A stretch of 64,000 bases of DNA from an uncultured Clostridia bacterium (lineage in GTDB: Bacteria > Bacillota > Clostridia > Oscillospirales > Acutalibacteraceae), in the NCBI GenBank assembly GCA_937898625.1, contig CALEJF010000021.1, positions 1 through 64,000 on the forward strand, written 5' to 3'. Numbering within the stretch: position 1 is the stretch's first letter; each line of letters starts with the position of its first letter. The position numbers and the translations under genes are program-made. The notes under the pieces were generated by a model, which saw only the letters and a program-made list of their open reading frames with translations, did not search any database and was not told where the DNA came from. This document shows, piece by piece, positions 46,974-55,716 of the stretch.

Positions 46974-48149
46974 TTATGATTCAGCAGAATTATCTTCTAC
47001 ATCAATCTTTTTTGACTTTAATTTATCAAAGGTGTCTTTGATAATTTGCTTTGGTTTGTTAAGTACTGTATCCGTAGCAGATGGGAAAATATTTCCGAGA
47101 AACTTTAGCAAAAAGCTCCTTGTTTCAGGGTCTAAATCCTTAATTGTATCGTAGAAAAGATTAGCATTACCCCTTAGATTTTCACTCCAGTCAATAAAAC
47201 TTTCAGCCTTTTGAGCATTTGTAGCTTCTATAATATCAAATATACCGTCAATAAAAAGTTCTCTTTGCTCCGGCGTGAAATTGCTTATCCATTCTTTTAA
47301 TGTGCCTGTTACAAACTTTGCTTTTGTGTGTATTTTTTCTCCTGTTACAAAGTCGTTATCCTCAACAATCCATAAAAACGGGTCATGCTGATGGATTCCT
47401 TCACCTTCACTTTTAACAATGCGATAAGATGCAGTGTCGTTAAGGAGCATTCCAATCATAGATTCCTCAGGTACGAATTTTAAAACTTTACTTTCGGTTT
47501 CAAGATACTTTTGCGAATTTACAAATTCTTCTGTAAATCCCGGACTGTCAAAACTCTGCACCTCAACAATTTTTTCTTTCGCTTTTTCTGAACACATAAC
47601 ACTTGCATAAATTGCAAGATTTCCGCCTTTTGAATGACCGACAGCAATTATTTTGCCCTTGATTCTTCCTGCAACTGTATTAAGGTATTTAACGGCAGAA
47701 ACTTGAGCAGGGACTGTGTCGTTATATAGCATATTAAAGTTTTCACGCCAGCCTGTAATAGTGGAATCAGTACCTCTGAAGGCAACGCAAGCATCACCGT
47801 TGGGCATAATAAAGGTTGTGGCAGAAAACTGAATTTCTTTTTCGCTGTCAAATATGTTTTCGTGATATTTGATTTTGATTTTTCCGTATCTTTTACTGTA
47901 TGCAAGGGAATTGAAAAGTAAAAGGTTTTTTCTTGCAGTCCTTTCAAGTGGGAAAAGACTGTCAAAATTATCCTGCTCACATATTTTTGAGAAGGTGAGG
48001 CCTCTCGCAAATAACTGTCTGTCGGGGACAAATTTATCATAGTCAAGATATGCAAGTTGTGCAAAAATCAAACCATCAACCTTTGTAAATGGTAATTTGT
48101 TAAAATCCTTATGTGCGTTCACAAGGGAATAATCAACTATACCTGACAT
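46974..48149 (-). CDS. DUF2974 lipase-like alpha/beta hydrolase
   Basis: A 391-aa protein of the Mbeg1-like/DUF2974 group. The nucleophile elbow GHSKGGNLAIYAS fits G-x-S-x-G, and FRGTDSTITGWRENFNM precedes it as in lipase class 3-like folds. An Asp in FDSPGF and a His in HQHDPFLW could complete a triad. No signal peptide. The ATG at 48149 lies 9 nt after AAGGAG; the in-frame TTG adjoining that site is too close. Substrate unknown. Confidence 0.82.
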   Translation of the reverse strand: MSGIVDYSLVNAHKDFNKLPFTKVDGLIFAQLAYLDYDKFVPDRQLFARGLTFSKICEQDNFDSLFPLERTARKNLLLFNSLAYSKRYGKIKIKYHENIFDSEKEIQFSATTFIMPNGDACVAFRGTDSTITGWRENFNMLYNDTVPAQVSAVKYLNTVAGRIKGKIIAVGHSKGGNLAIYASVMCSEKAKEKIVEVQSFDSPGFTEEFVNSQKYLETESKVLKFVPEESMIGMLLNDTASYRIVKSEGEGIHQHDPFLWIVEDNDFVTGEKIHTKAKFVTGTLKEWISNFTPEQRELFIDGIFDIIEATNAQKAESFIDWSENLRGNANLFYDTIKDLDPETRSFLLKFLGNIFPSATDTVLNKPKQIIKDTFDKLKSKKIDVEDNSAES

Positions 48150-48198
48150 AAGACTCAACTCCTTTTTAAGCAGGTATTTTTTTCGTCGTAAATGTATA

Positions 48199-48231
48199 GT
48201 CGGAATTGAGATTTAAAGACCCAATTCCGAC
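48199..48231 (-). terminator. Hairpin after carB
   Basis: GTCGGAATTG and CAATTCCGAC form a perfect 10-bp stem with a 13-nt loop. The minus-strand T-run is weak, so termination may be partial. Confidence 0.55.
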
Positions 48232-48239
48232 ACAGTTAA

Positions 48240-51200
48240 TTATAATTTGAGAGAAGCAATATCAGTAAGGCTCATCTGGTCTTCAGGAACAACAAATGTA
48301 CTTCTCATAACGCTGAGTGCAGCATCAAGAGATGTAAGGCAGGATGTACCTGACTCAACTGCAAGACGACGGAGTTTGAAACCGTCACGGTTTGCAAGAC
48401 GACCGTGTGTTGGTGTGTTGATAATTAATGAAACCTCACCATTCTGAAGCATATCCATAATGTTAGGGGACTGACCTGTAAGCGGATTAACCTCTTTACA
48501 AGGGATTCCTGCTTCACGGATAACTTTGCAAGTACCGGGAGTTGCATAGAATTCAAATTCTGAATCCTTGAACTCCTTAAGCATCTCACCAACTTCTTTC
48601 TTATCCTTGTCACGAACCGTAACAACGATTTTTGCATCCTTAGGCATTGAAACTCCGCCACCCTCGAATGCCTTGAGAAGTGCTTCGTTATAGTCGGTTG
48701 AGATACCAAGAACTTCACCTGTTGATTTCATTTCAGGACCAAGGGATGTGTCAGCACCGATAATCTTTTCAAATGAGAATACAGGAAGCTTGATTGCATA
48801 GTAACCGCTGTTCTTGTAAAGTCCTGTGCCATAACCCATATCGCAGAGTTTTTCTCCAAGCATCGCTCTTGTTGCAAGGCTGATTGCCGGGATACCTGTA
48901 ACTTTACTGATATAAGGAACTGTTCTTGAAGAACGAGGGTTAACTTCGATAATATAAACTGTTTCACGAAGTACAATAAATTGTATGTTCATCATACCGA
49001 TAACATGCAAAGCAGATGCAAGACGCTTTGTGTAATCAACAATTGTCTTCTGTACTTTTTGTGAAAGTGTAACAGCAGGGTAAACTGAAATTGAGTCACC
49101 TGAATGAATACCTGCACGGTCAATGTGTTCCATAATACCTGGAATGAGAATGTCTTTGCCGTCGCAAATAGCGTCAACCTCAACTTCTTGTCCCATAAGG
49201 TATTTATCAACAAGAACTGGGTGTTCTGAAAGGTCAGGAATTGTTCTTGTGATAATATCCATAAATTCAAGAATATCTTCATCACTTGCAGCAATCTGCA
49301 TACCCTGACCACCGAGAACATAGCTTGGACGAACAAGTACGGGGTAACCAAGTGAGTGTGCAGCAGCAATTGCTTCTTGTGCAGTAAATACTGTCTGTCC
49401 CTTTGGACGGGCAATATCACAGAATTCAAGAATTTCGTCAAAACGCTCTCTGTCTTCAGCCGCGTCAACATGGTCAGCATCAGTACCGAGAATTTTAACA
49501 CCTAAATCGTTAAGTGTTTTTGTAAGTTTAATAGCAGTTTGTCCACCGAACTGAACAATAGCACCGTCAGGATTTTCAAGCTCAACAATGCTTGTAACAT
49601 ATTCAGGAGTAAGTGGCTCAAAATAAAGTTTATCTGAAACGTCAAAGTCAGTTGAAACTGTTTCAGGGTTGTTGTTTACAATAATTGCTTCACAACCTGC
49701 CTTTTTAAGAGCCCATACAGAGTGAACTGAACAGTAGTCAAATTCAACACCCTGACCGATACGGATAGGACCAGAACCTAAAACCATAATCTTCTTTTTA
49801 TCTGTTTTTGGATTAACTTCGTTTGCAATACCATAATCAGAATAGTAGTATGGTGTCTGTGCAGGGAATTCGGCGGCACAAGTGTCAACAATTGAGAATG
49901 AAGGCATAATGTTCCAAAGTTTGCGAAGATGCTTAATCGCACCCTTTGTTGTACCAACATTTTTTGCAATAACATTGTCAGTAAAGCCCATTTTCTTTGC
50001 TTTGAAAAGTGTTTCCTTGTCGCAAAGACCAGATTTGAGAGTCTTTTCCATTTCTACAATGTTCTTGATTTTACTTAAGAACCACATATCAATCTTTGTG
50101 ATGTCGTGGATTTCTTCGAGAGCGATTCCCTTGTAAATTGCAACTGCAATAGCATATACACGAAGGTTATCAACATTGTAAAGAGCCTTGTGAACTTCTT
50201 CTGTTGACATTTCCATAAATGAGTCAAGAAGGAGGGATTCTTTGTTTTCTTCAAGTGAGTGAAGTGACTTGTGAAGTGCTGCCTCAAATGTACGAGCAAT
50301 TGACATAACCTCACCGGTTGCTTTCATCTGTGTACCAAGTGTTTTCTTTGCAGTAACAAACTTATCAAATGGCCATTTTGGGAATTTACATACAATATAG
50401 TCAATTGTGGGTTCAAAAGAAGCAAAGGTTTTGCCTGTAACAGCATTTGGGATTTCATCAAGTCCAAGACCAAGAGCAATTTTTGATGCAACTCGTGCAA
50501 TAGGGAAACCTGTTGCTTTTGAAGCAAGAGCAGATGAACGGGAAACACGAGGGTTAACCTCAATAACTGCATATTTAAATGATGTTGGGTGTAAAGCAAA
50601 CTGAACATTACAACCACCCTGAATATCAAGTGCTGAGATAATGTTAAGAGCAGCATTACGAAGCATTGAGTATTCTTTCTCCATAAGTGTTTGTGCAGGA
50701 GCAACAACTATTGAGTCACCTGTATGAATACCAACGGGGTCCATATTCTCCATTGAACAGATTGTAATGCAGTTACCCTTTGAGTCACGCATTGTTTCAA
50801 ATTCAATTTCTTTCCAACCGGAAATACATTTTTCAATAAGAACCTGATTAACACGGGAAAGACGAATACCGTTAGATGCGATTTCGTGGAGTTGTTCTTC
50901 GTCATATGCAATACCGCCACCTGTACCACCAAGTGTGTAAGCAGGACGAACAATTACCGGATAACCGATTTTTGCAGAGAACTCAAGTGCATCTTCAACT
51001 GTTTCAACAACCAAGGACTCAATACAAGGCTCACCGATTGCTTCCATTGTGTCCTTGAATTCCTGACGGTCCTCAGCTTTTCTGATTGAATCAGCATTGA
51101 TACCGATAAGACGAACATTATTTTCTTTGAGAATACCTAACTCATTAAGTTCCATAGCAAGGTTAAGACCTGTCTGTCCACCAAGAGAGGGGAGGAGTGA

Positions 51201-51449
51201 GTCCGGTTTTTCTTTTTCAATAATTTTTGTGAGTGTAGGGATTGTAAGAGGCTCAATATAAACTTTGTCAGCAATATCGCCGTCAGTCATAATTGTAGCA
51301 GGGTTGGAGTTAACAAGAACAACTTCAACGCCTTCTTCTTTAAGGGAGCGACAAGCCTGAGTACCTGCATAGTCGAATTCGGCAGCTTGTCCGATAATAA
51401 TAGGACCGGAACCGATAACCATTACCTTTTTAATGCTTTTATCCAACAT
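48240..51449 (-). CDS. carB: Carbamoyl-phosphate synthase large subunit
   Basis: Makes carbamoyl phosphate from bicarbonate, ATP and ammonia for arginine and pyrimidines. The 1069-aa protein has two homologous halves, each with a preATP-grasp domain (VMVIGSGPIIIGQAAEFDYAG; IMVLGSGPIRIGQGVEFDYC) and an ATP-grasp domain (ECISGWKEIEFE; LMGQEVEVDAI), then the C-terminal MGS-like allosteric domain. All main motifs are intact. It starts one nt after the carA stop with AAGGAGGG. Its partner carA has lost the glutaminase residues, so free ammonia may be the real nitrogen donor. Confidence 0.96.
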   Translation of the reverse strand: MLDKSIKKVMVIGSGPIIIGQAAEFDYAGTQACRSLKEEGVEVVLVNSNPATIMTDGDIADKVYIEPLTIPTLTKIIEKEKPDSLLPSLGGQTGLNLAMELNELGILKENNVRLIGINADSIRKAEDRQEFKDTMEAIGEPCIESLVVETVEDALEFSAKIGYPVIVRPAYTLGGTGGGIAYDEEQLHEIASNGIRLSRVNQVLIEKCISGWKEIEFETMRDSKGNCITICSMENMDPVGIHTGDSIVVAPAQTLMEKEYSMLRNAALNIISALDIQGGCNVQFALHPTSFKYAVIEVNPRVSRSSALASKATGFPIARVASKIALGLGLDEIPNAVTGKTFASFEPTIDYIVCKFPKWPFDKFVTAKKTLGTQMKATGEVMSIARTFEAALHKSLHSLEENKESLLLDSFMEMSTEEVHKALYNVDNLRVYAIAVAIYKGIALEEIHDITKIDMWFLSKIKNIVEMEKTLKSGLCDKETLFKAKKMGFTDNVIAKNVGTTKGAIKHLRKLWNIMPSFSIVDTCAAEFPAQTPYYYSDYGIANEVNPKTDKKKIMVLGSGPIRIGQGVEFDYCSVHSVWALKKAGCEAIIVNNNPETVSTDFDVSDKLYFEPLTPEYVTSIVELENPDGAIVQFGGQTAIKLTKTLNDLGVKILGTDADHVDAAEDRERFDEILEFCDIARPKGQTVFTAQEAIAAAHSLGYPVLVRPSYVLGGQGMQIAASDEDILEFMDIITRTIPDLSEHPVLVDKYLMGQEVEVDAICDGKDILIPGIMEHIDRAGIHSGDSISVYPAVTLSQKVQKTIVDYTKRLASALHVIGMMNIQFIVLRETVYIIEVNPRSSRTVPYISKVTGIPAISLATRAMLGEKLCDMGYGTGLYKNSGYYAIKLPVFSFEKIIGADTSLGPEMKSTGEVLGISTDYNEALLKAFEGGGVSMPKDAKIVVTVRDKDKKEVGEMLKEFKDSEFEFYATPGTCKVIREAGIPCKEVNPLTGQSPNIMDMLQNGEVSLIINTPTHGRLANRDGFKLRRLAVESGTSCLTSLDAALSVMRSTFVVPEDQMSLTDIASLKL

Positions 51450-51450
51450 C

Positions 51451-52503
51451 TTATTTGCCCTCCTTAATCATTTTTGCGAAATCATTGTATAAGAAGGAAG
51501 TGTTATGACCTTTTGCTGTGTCAGGAATAAACTGAACAGTAATTGCCTTTTCATATTTAAGTCCTTCAACTGTGCTGTCATTTACATTTACGCATAAAAT
51601 TTCAGCATTTTGCGGAATACCGTTTTCACTGACTGTGTATCCATGGTTATGAGTTGTAATATATGTTTCATCAGCGGCTGTGAATTTAACTGGAAGATTT
51701 GCTCCTCTGTGACCGTAGAGCATTTTTTCAATCTTACCACCATTTGCCTTTGCTACAAGCTGGTGACCTGTACCGATTGCAAAAACAGGCATACCTGCAT
51801 CCATAATCTTTTTGATTTCTGCAACAACGCCTTCAAATGCAGTAAAGATTTCAGGACCATTTGAGATGATAACACCTTCAGCACTTGAACTAAAGATTGT
51901 TTCAGCTTTTACATCCTTATTGTACTTTGTAACTGCAAATCCCTTGTCAGCAAAACTCTTTGCAGAGCTGTTTCTTGCACCAAGGTCAATGAATGCAACA
52001 GGAATACCATCTGTTGAAACGACTTCTTCCTTCGCATTTTCAACTGCAAGTGCTTGTGAATCAAATGCCTTGATTTTTGCCATAAGAGCATCTTTATCAG
52101 AGATATCGTCTGTGATAATAGCTCTCATTGTACCGTTATCGCGAATGTTCATAACGATTTCACGAGTGTCAAGGTCTGTAACACAGGGAATGTCATATTT
52201 GTTAAGAAAACCTTCAAGAGTCATTTCACATCTGAAGTTTGATGGCTCTGCACAAAGCTCGTGAATTAAGAGTGCAGACGGATAAAGCTTGTCTGATTCC
52301 ATATCCTCAAGGCAAACACCATAGTTGCCGATAAGAGGGTATGTCATAATAACACCCTTACCCTGATTTGATGGGTCTGAAAGAAGCTCAACATATCCGG
52401 TCATTGATGTGTTGAATACGGTTTCAAAAACAGTTTCTTTGAATTTTCCGGCGGCAGTACCTGCGTAAACAGAGCCGTCCTCAAGCATTAAATACGCTTT
52501 CAA
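51451..52503 (-). CDS. carA: Carbamoyl-phosphate synthase small subunit with a degenerate glutaminase site
   Basis: The 350-aa protein aligns with CarA along its length: an intact N-terminal domain (NTSMTGYVELLSDPSNQG, TYPLIGNYGV, DLDTREIV) and a class I amidotransferase domain. In that domain the usual GICLGHQ reads AIGTGHQ, so the catalytic Cys is Gly244. The usual HPE reads IPD, so His is Ile326 and Glu is Asp328. The oxyanion-region NGPGDP reads NGPEIF. The frame is open, coupled to carB and behind a promoter, so this is a conserved change and not simple decay. The start is TTG; a stop codon lies just upstream in frame. Glutamine hydrolysis is unlikely. Confidence 0.9.
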   Translation of the reverse strand: MKAYLMLEDGSVYAGTAAGKFKETVFETVFNTSMTGYVELLSDPSNQGKGVIMTYPLIGNYGVCLEDMESDKLYPSALLIHELCAEPSNFRCEMTLEGFLNKYDIPCVTDLDTREIVMNIRDNGTMRAIITDDISDKDALMAKIKAFDSQALAVENAKEEVVSTDGIPVAFIDLGARNSSAKSFADKGFAVTKYNKDVKAETIFSSSAEGVIISNGPEIFTAFEGVVAEIKKIMDAGMPVFAIGTGHQLVAKANGGKIEKMLYGHRGANLPVKFTAADETYITTHNHGYTVSENGIPQNAEILCVNVNDSTVEGLKYEKAITVQFIPDTAKGHNTSFLYNDFAKMIKEGK

Positions 52504-52590
52504 AATTCACACCAGCCTTTCGATTTATTGTCAATATATTATTATACTATACTATTTTAAGCAGTTCAATAAAAAACTACAAAAATTTGC

Positions 52591-52619
52591 AAAAAAATAA
52601 CGACGGGAAAACCGTCGTT
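52591..52619 (-). terminator. Attenuator-type terminator before carA
   Basis: AACGACGG and CCGTCGTT form an 8-bp stem with a 5-nt loop, followed on the minus strand by ATTTTTTT. It lies about 90 nt before the carA start and inside its transcript. Confidence 0.8.
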
Positions 52620-52726
52620 TAAAAAACAAAATACAAATGCTGTAAACAACCGATGGAAATTGAAGAAACAATAGTACCATCAGTTTTAAATGTTTTGCTT
52701 GTAAACATTCTGTTTTGCAATGGCAT
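52619..52726 (-). CDS. Putative 35-codon leader peptide of carAB
   Basis: An ATG-started frame of 35 codons with GGGAGTGAG as ribosome site. It begins MPLQNRMFTSKTFKTDG and ends in a U-rich run of codons (CATTTGTATTTTGTTTTTT); its stop codon abuts the 5' arm of the attenuator. Translation to the stop would block the hairpin. The layout matches pyrBI-type attenuation in enterobacteria, where UTP shortage slows polymerase in a U-rich leader. Coding status rests on the ribosome site and placement. Confidence 0.5.
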   Translation of the reverse strand: MPLQNRMFTSKTFKTDGTIVSSISIGCLQHLYFVF

Positions 52727-52756
52727 TGTATCTCACTCCCATAATTTACTTTTGAA

Positions 52757-52785
52757 ATTTTAACACAAAAGATAATTTCAGTCAA
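52757..52785 (-). promoter_or_regulatory. Promoter of the carAB leader
   Basis: On the minus strand TTGACT (52785-52780), 17 nt and TAAAAT (52762-52757). Confidence 0.7.
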
Positions 52786-52891
52786 CAGACTTTTTCGAAA
52801 AAACAGATGTTTGTAGACATTTATAATTATTCAAATAAATAAGACAAAATATATTGTTATTTTGCCGAAAAAATTTTTCCAAAATATACCC

Positions 52892-52920
52892 TTGTGTATA
52901 ATTGAGAAATAGGTTATAAT
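52892..52920 (+). promoter_or_regulatory. Promoter of the lipoprotein gene
   Basis: TTGTGT (52892-52897), 17 nt and TATAAT (52915-52920), divergent from the carAB promoter. Confidence 0.55.
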
Positions 52921-52961
52921 GAATTATATTCAAATTGGATAATTTTCGGAGGAATACCATA

Positions 52962-53900
52962 ATGATAAAGAAAATAATTTCTGTTTTGCTTATATTTGCT
53001 ATAGCTCTTTGTGCTACATCATGTAGTGTTGACATTAAAAAACCGTCAGAGGATGAAAAACCTTATTTCGTTAACGAAGAAGGTCATACACAGTATGTTG
53101 AGAAAGATAATGACGGAAAGTATTATTACACTGACAGCGAAGGCAAAAAAATCTATGTGGAAGACGAAAAACAAATTGAGCAAATAAAAGAAATTGAGAA
53201 ACAAATTGCTCAAAAGGAACTTCAACAGATTGTTGACGGTGATGTTGAAGACCATCTTGAAAACGCAAGCAAAGACGATAAACTTCAGATATCTGACGGA
53301 TTGATTAAAGAAGATGCTGCTGCCGATAAAACAGCTGACGCAAAGAGCAAGGCGCTTGAAAGAATCAAGAGTTATCAAAGTCTTCTTAAAACAAAGAAGT
53401 TCACAATTACAGGTACAATCAAACAGTCCGATGGGGAAGATATGTCATATCCTATTGTCTACATAAGAAATGGCGAGGATTTCTTTATTGAGGCAGCAAT
53501 TCCTTTTGAGGAGGGCAAGGTTGTAAAAGCCAATATGATTTATCTTGATGGTACAGCATATTGTGTTATTCCGTCAATGATGGTTTATTACAATGCAGGT
53601 AGCGACATTGGTGACGAAATGGGTGTTGGTACATTCAGCGATGCGGTTGTTGAACAGTACACATTTGTAGAAACAAGTAATGTGAATATCAGCGGAAAAA
53701 CATATATTTGCGATAAATTCACTTATGAGGGTGATACTTATAAGTACATTTATGATTCAAATAACACTCTTGTGAGAATTGAAGAGATTTATTCTGAAAA
53801 GAATTATGTTATTGCAGAAATAAAGTCGATGTCACCTACTGCGGATACATCAAAAATTAAAAAGCCAAAGGGTGTTGACATTACATCTATGATAAATTGA
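52962..53900 (+). CDS. Putative lipoprotein of unknown function
   Basis: A 312-aa secreted lipoprotein with a signal sequence and lipobox ending in ATSC (Cys21). A highly charged linker follows, with a Glu/Lys/Gln-rich coiled-coil stretch around residues 65-100. The C-terminal 170 residues are beta-rich and resemble LolA/LppX-like folds that bind lipids, but I cannot assign a family. The ATG at 52962 follows CGGAGGAA. Single gene with its own promoter, upstream of an acyltransferase. Confidence 0.75.
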   Translation: MIKKIISVLLIFAIALCATSCSVDIKKPSEDEKPYFVNEEGHTQYVEKDNDGKYYYTDSEGKKIYVEDEKQIEQIKEIEKQIAQKELQQIVDGDVEDHLENASKDDKLQISDGLIKEDAAADKTADAKSKALERIKSYQSLLKTKKFTITGTIKQSDGEDMSYPIVYIRNGEDFFIEAAIPFEEGKVVKANMIYLDGTAYCVIPSMMVYYNAGSDIGDEMGVGTFSDAVVEQYTFVETSNVNISGKTYICDKFTYEGDTYKYIYDSNNTLVRIEEIYSEKNYVIAEIKSMSPTADTSKIKKPKGVDITSMIN

Positions 53901-53961
53901 TTTTCAGGGTGGGGGAAACTCCACCTTGTTTGTCTTATTACAGCTTTGGGGAGTTGAGGAA

Positions 53962-55017
53962 ATGACGAGTGTTAAAAGACATTATTATCTTGACTTTTTA
54001 AGAATTATTGCCATTGTATTCGTACTTTTTAATCACAGAGAGTGTTATCATCATTTCTTGACTTATGATGATTTTGGTATAAAGTATATTGTTACAGTAA
54101 TTCCGTCAATTCTGTGCAAATGCGGACCACCGTTATTTTTAATGATAAGTGGTGCGTTATTGTTGAGAAAAAAGGATGAAAGCTTCAAGGATATTTTCAA
54201 CCATAGAATTTTAAGAATATTGATTGTTATGGTTGTTGCTGCTTTGTGGAAAAGCAGAGTAGACTTTACGTTTATAAACATTATAAAAACCTTTTTATCA
54301 GGGCTTAACTGGTATCTATACGCTTATTTAGGTTTTCTTTTTATGCTTCCGTTTTTGAGAATTCTTGTAAACAATGCAACAAAGGAAAAGATAACTCTGT
54401 TTTATGCCCTCACTTTTGCCTTTTATAGTATTCAGGCATTCTCTATTGCTTTTGAACTTAATTTTTCCTTGTTTTCAAACGTTCCCTTGTTCAACTCCTA
54501 CTACGCAAGTTCATGTTGGATGATTATTTTTCCTGTTGCAGGTTATTTTGTTGCAAATACTGACAACATCTATACCGAGGAAAAGGATTTGAAAAATTTT
54601 AGAGTTTTGCTTGTTGTATTATCTGTAGTAAGTGTTATTGCAAGTGTTCTTCTTATTACATACGATATTAAAAACAACAGTAGCGCTAACCTTGAACAGT
54701 TAAGACAACATTTTATCCTTGCCCCATCTTGTATGATTTTCTATTTCTGCAAGGTTATTGTTGACAAATATCAGCACAAGATAACAAAAGTTCCTGCAAG
54801 AATTATCACTGAGGTTTCAGCAGCAACCTTTGGAATGTATCTTTTAGAAGTGTTTACCCTTATTTCAGAAAAACTATATAGTGAAATAGTAGTGATAGTT
54901 TCTCCTCTCGTTGGAACATATCTTTCAAGCTTTGTGAGTATTTTTCTTTGCTTAATCATATATATTGTGATAGTTGTTCCTGTCAGAAAAATTCCGTTTA
55001 TAAACAAGATTTTGTAA
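53962..55017 (+). CDS. Membrane acyltransferase, acyltransferase-3 family
   Basis: A 351-aa protein with about ten membrane helices, of the family that O-acetylates cell-surface polysaccharides. Typical marks are YYLDFLRIIAIVFVLFNHRE at the N-terminus with the conserved His-Arg, then PLFLMISGALLLRK. The SGNH extracellular domain found in OatA is absent. The ATG at 53962 is preceded by GGGGAG and GAGGAA; an upstream in-frame TTG or GTG is possible. The target is unknown. Confidence 0.82.
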   Translation: MTSVKRHYYLDFLRIIAIVFVLFNHRECYHHFLTYDDFGIKYIVTVIPSILCKCGPPLFLMISGALLLRKKDESFKDIFNHRILRILIVMVVAALWKSRVDFTFINIIKTFLSGLNWYLYAYLGFLFMLPFLRILVNNATKEKITLFYALTFAFYSIQAFSIAFELNFSLFSNVPLFNSYYASSCWMIIFPVAGYFVANTDNIYTEEKDLKNFRVLLVVLSVVSVIASVLLITYDIKNNSSANLEQLRQHFILAPSCMIFYFCKVIVDKYQHKITKVPARIITEVSAATFGMYLLEVFTLISEKLYSEIVVIVSPLVGTYLSSFVSIFLCLIIYIVIVVPVRKIPFINKIL

Positions 55018-55041
55018 TCAAAAATAATTTTATATTTACAC

Positions 55042-55070
55042 TTGACAAGCCTTGACTCCTGTGATACAAT
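55042..55070 (+). promoter_or_regulatory. Promoter of rpmG-secE-nusG
   Basis: TTGACA (55042-55047), 17 nt and TACAAT (55065-55070). Confidence 0.75.
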
Positions 55071-55078
55071 ACTCAGTA

Positions 55079-55153
55079 CCTCGGGAAAGAGGCTTATTTT
55101 TTGTGCCTTTTTTTATGAGGAAGGCTTTAATTCACCTGCTGATTTTTCAGGTG
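55079..55153 (+). promoter_or_regulatory. Structured leader upstream of rpmG
   Basis: Alternative stems are possible: CCTC/GAGG, AAAGAGGC/GCCTTTTT with a T-run, and CACCTG/CAGGTG nearer the gene. The order (terminator-like stem, then a second hairpin) suggests attenuation, but I recognise no known family. Confidence 0.4.
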
Positions 55154-55178
55154 ATGTATTAACGGAGGTGCCGAAAAA

Positions 55179-55328
55179 ATGAGAGTAAAAATCACATTAG
55201 CTTGTACAGAGTGCAAACAGCGCAATTACAACACAAAGAAAAACAAGAAGAACACTCCCGACAGAATCGAGATGAACAAGTATTGCAGATTCTGCAAGAA
55301 ACACACTCTTCATAGGGAAACAAAGTAA
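55179..55328 (+). CDS. rpmG: 50S ribosomal protein L33
   Basis: A 49-aa L33 starting [13 protein letters not shown], with a zinc site made by two CxxC pairs (Cys9/Cys12 and Cys36/Cys39) and the end [16 protein letters not shown] precedes the ATG. It is followed at 16 nt by secE, the standard rpmG-secE-nusG order. Confidence 0.95.
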   Translation: MRVKITLACTECKQRNYNTKKNKKNTPDRIEMNKYCRFCKKHTLHRETK

Positions 55329-55344
55329 TCCGGAGGTAAGTGAA

Positions 55345-55698
55345 ATGTCTGATAAGAATGAAAAGACCACTGCTGAGGTAACTAAGAAGGACAAGAAAGA
55401 AGTTCCTGCAAAGAAAAAGGAAAATCCTTTTAAAAAGGCCGGTTCAAAGATTAAAAAGTTCTTCAAGGATTTTAAAGGTGAGTGGAAAAAGGTTACATGG
55501 CCTTCAGGTAAGACTGTTCTCAATCACTCAATCGTTGTTATTGTAATTGTTGCAGTTGTATGTGTTGCAGTCCTTGCTGTTGACACAGGACTTTCAGCTA
55601 TCATTGATGCTTTGGTAGGTCTTGCTAACAAACAGGATGCACAGTCTGCAGTATCAACTACAGCAGCACAGATGATTAGTTTGTTTTTGATGAAATAA
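55345..55698 (+). CDS. secE: Preprotein translocase subunit SecE
   Basis: A 117-aa essential Sec translocon subunit. A lysine-rich N-terminal extension of about 45 residues is followed by the conserved amphipathic helix (FKGEWKKVTWPSGKT) and a single membrane helix (SIVVIVIVAVVCVAVLAV). The extension is longer than in the minimal Bacillus form. The tail after the helix (about 30 residues) is also longer than usual. GGAGGT precedes the ATG. Confidence 0.93.
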   Translation: MSDKNEKTTAEVTKKDKKEVPAKKKENPFKKAGSKIKKFFKDFKGEWKKVTWPSGKTVLNHSIVVIVIVAVVCVAVLAVDTGLSAIIDALVGLANKQDAQSAVSTTAAQMISLFLMK

Positions 55699-55716
55699 TC
55701 GAGAGGAGATTAAGTT

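Noticed and set aside
51451..52503. carA as a decaying pseudogene
   Set aside because: The frame is fully open, other CarA motifs are intact, and it is tightly coupled to carB behind a good promoter. The loss is confined to the glutaminase centre.
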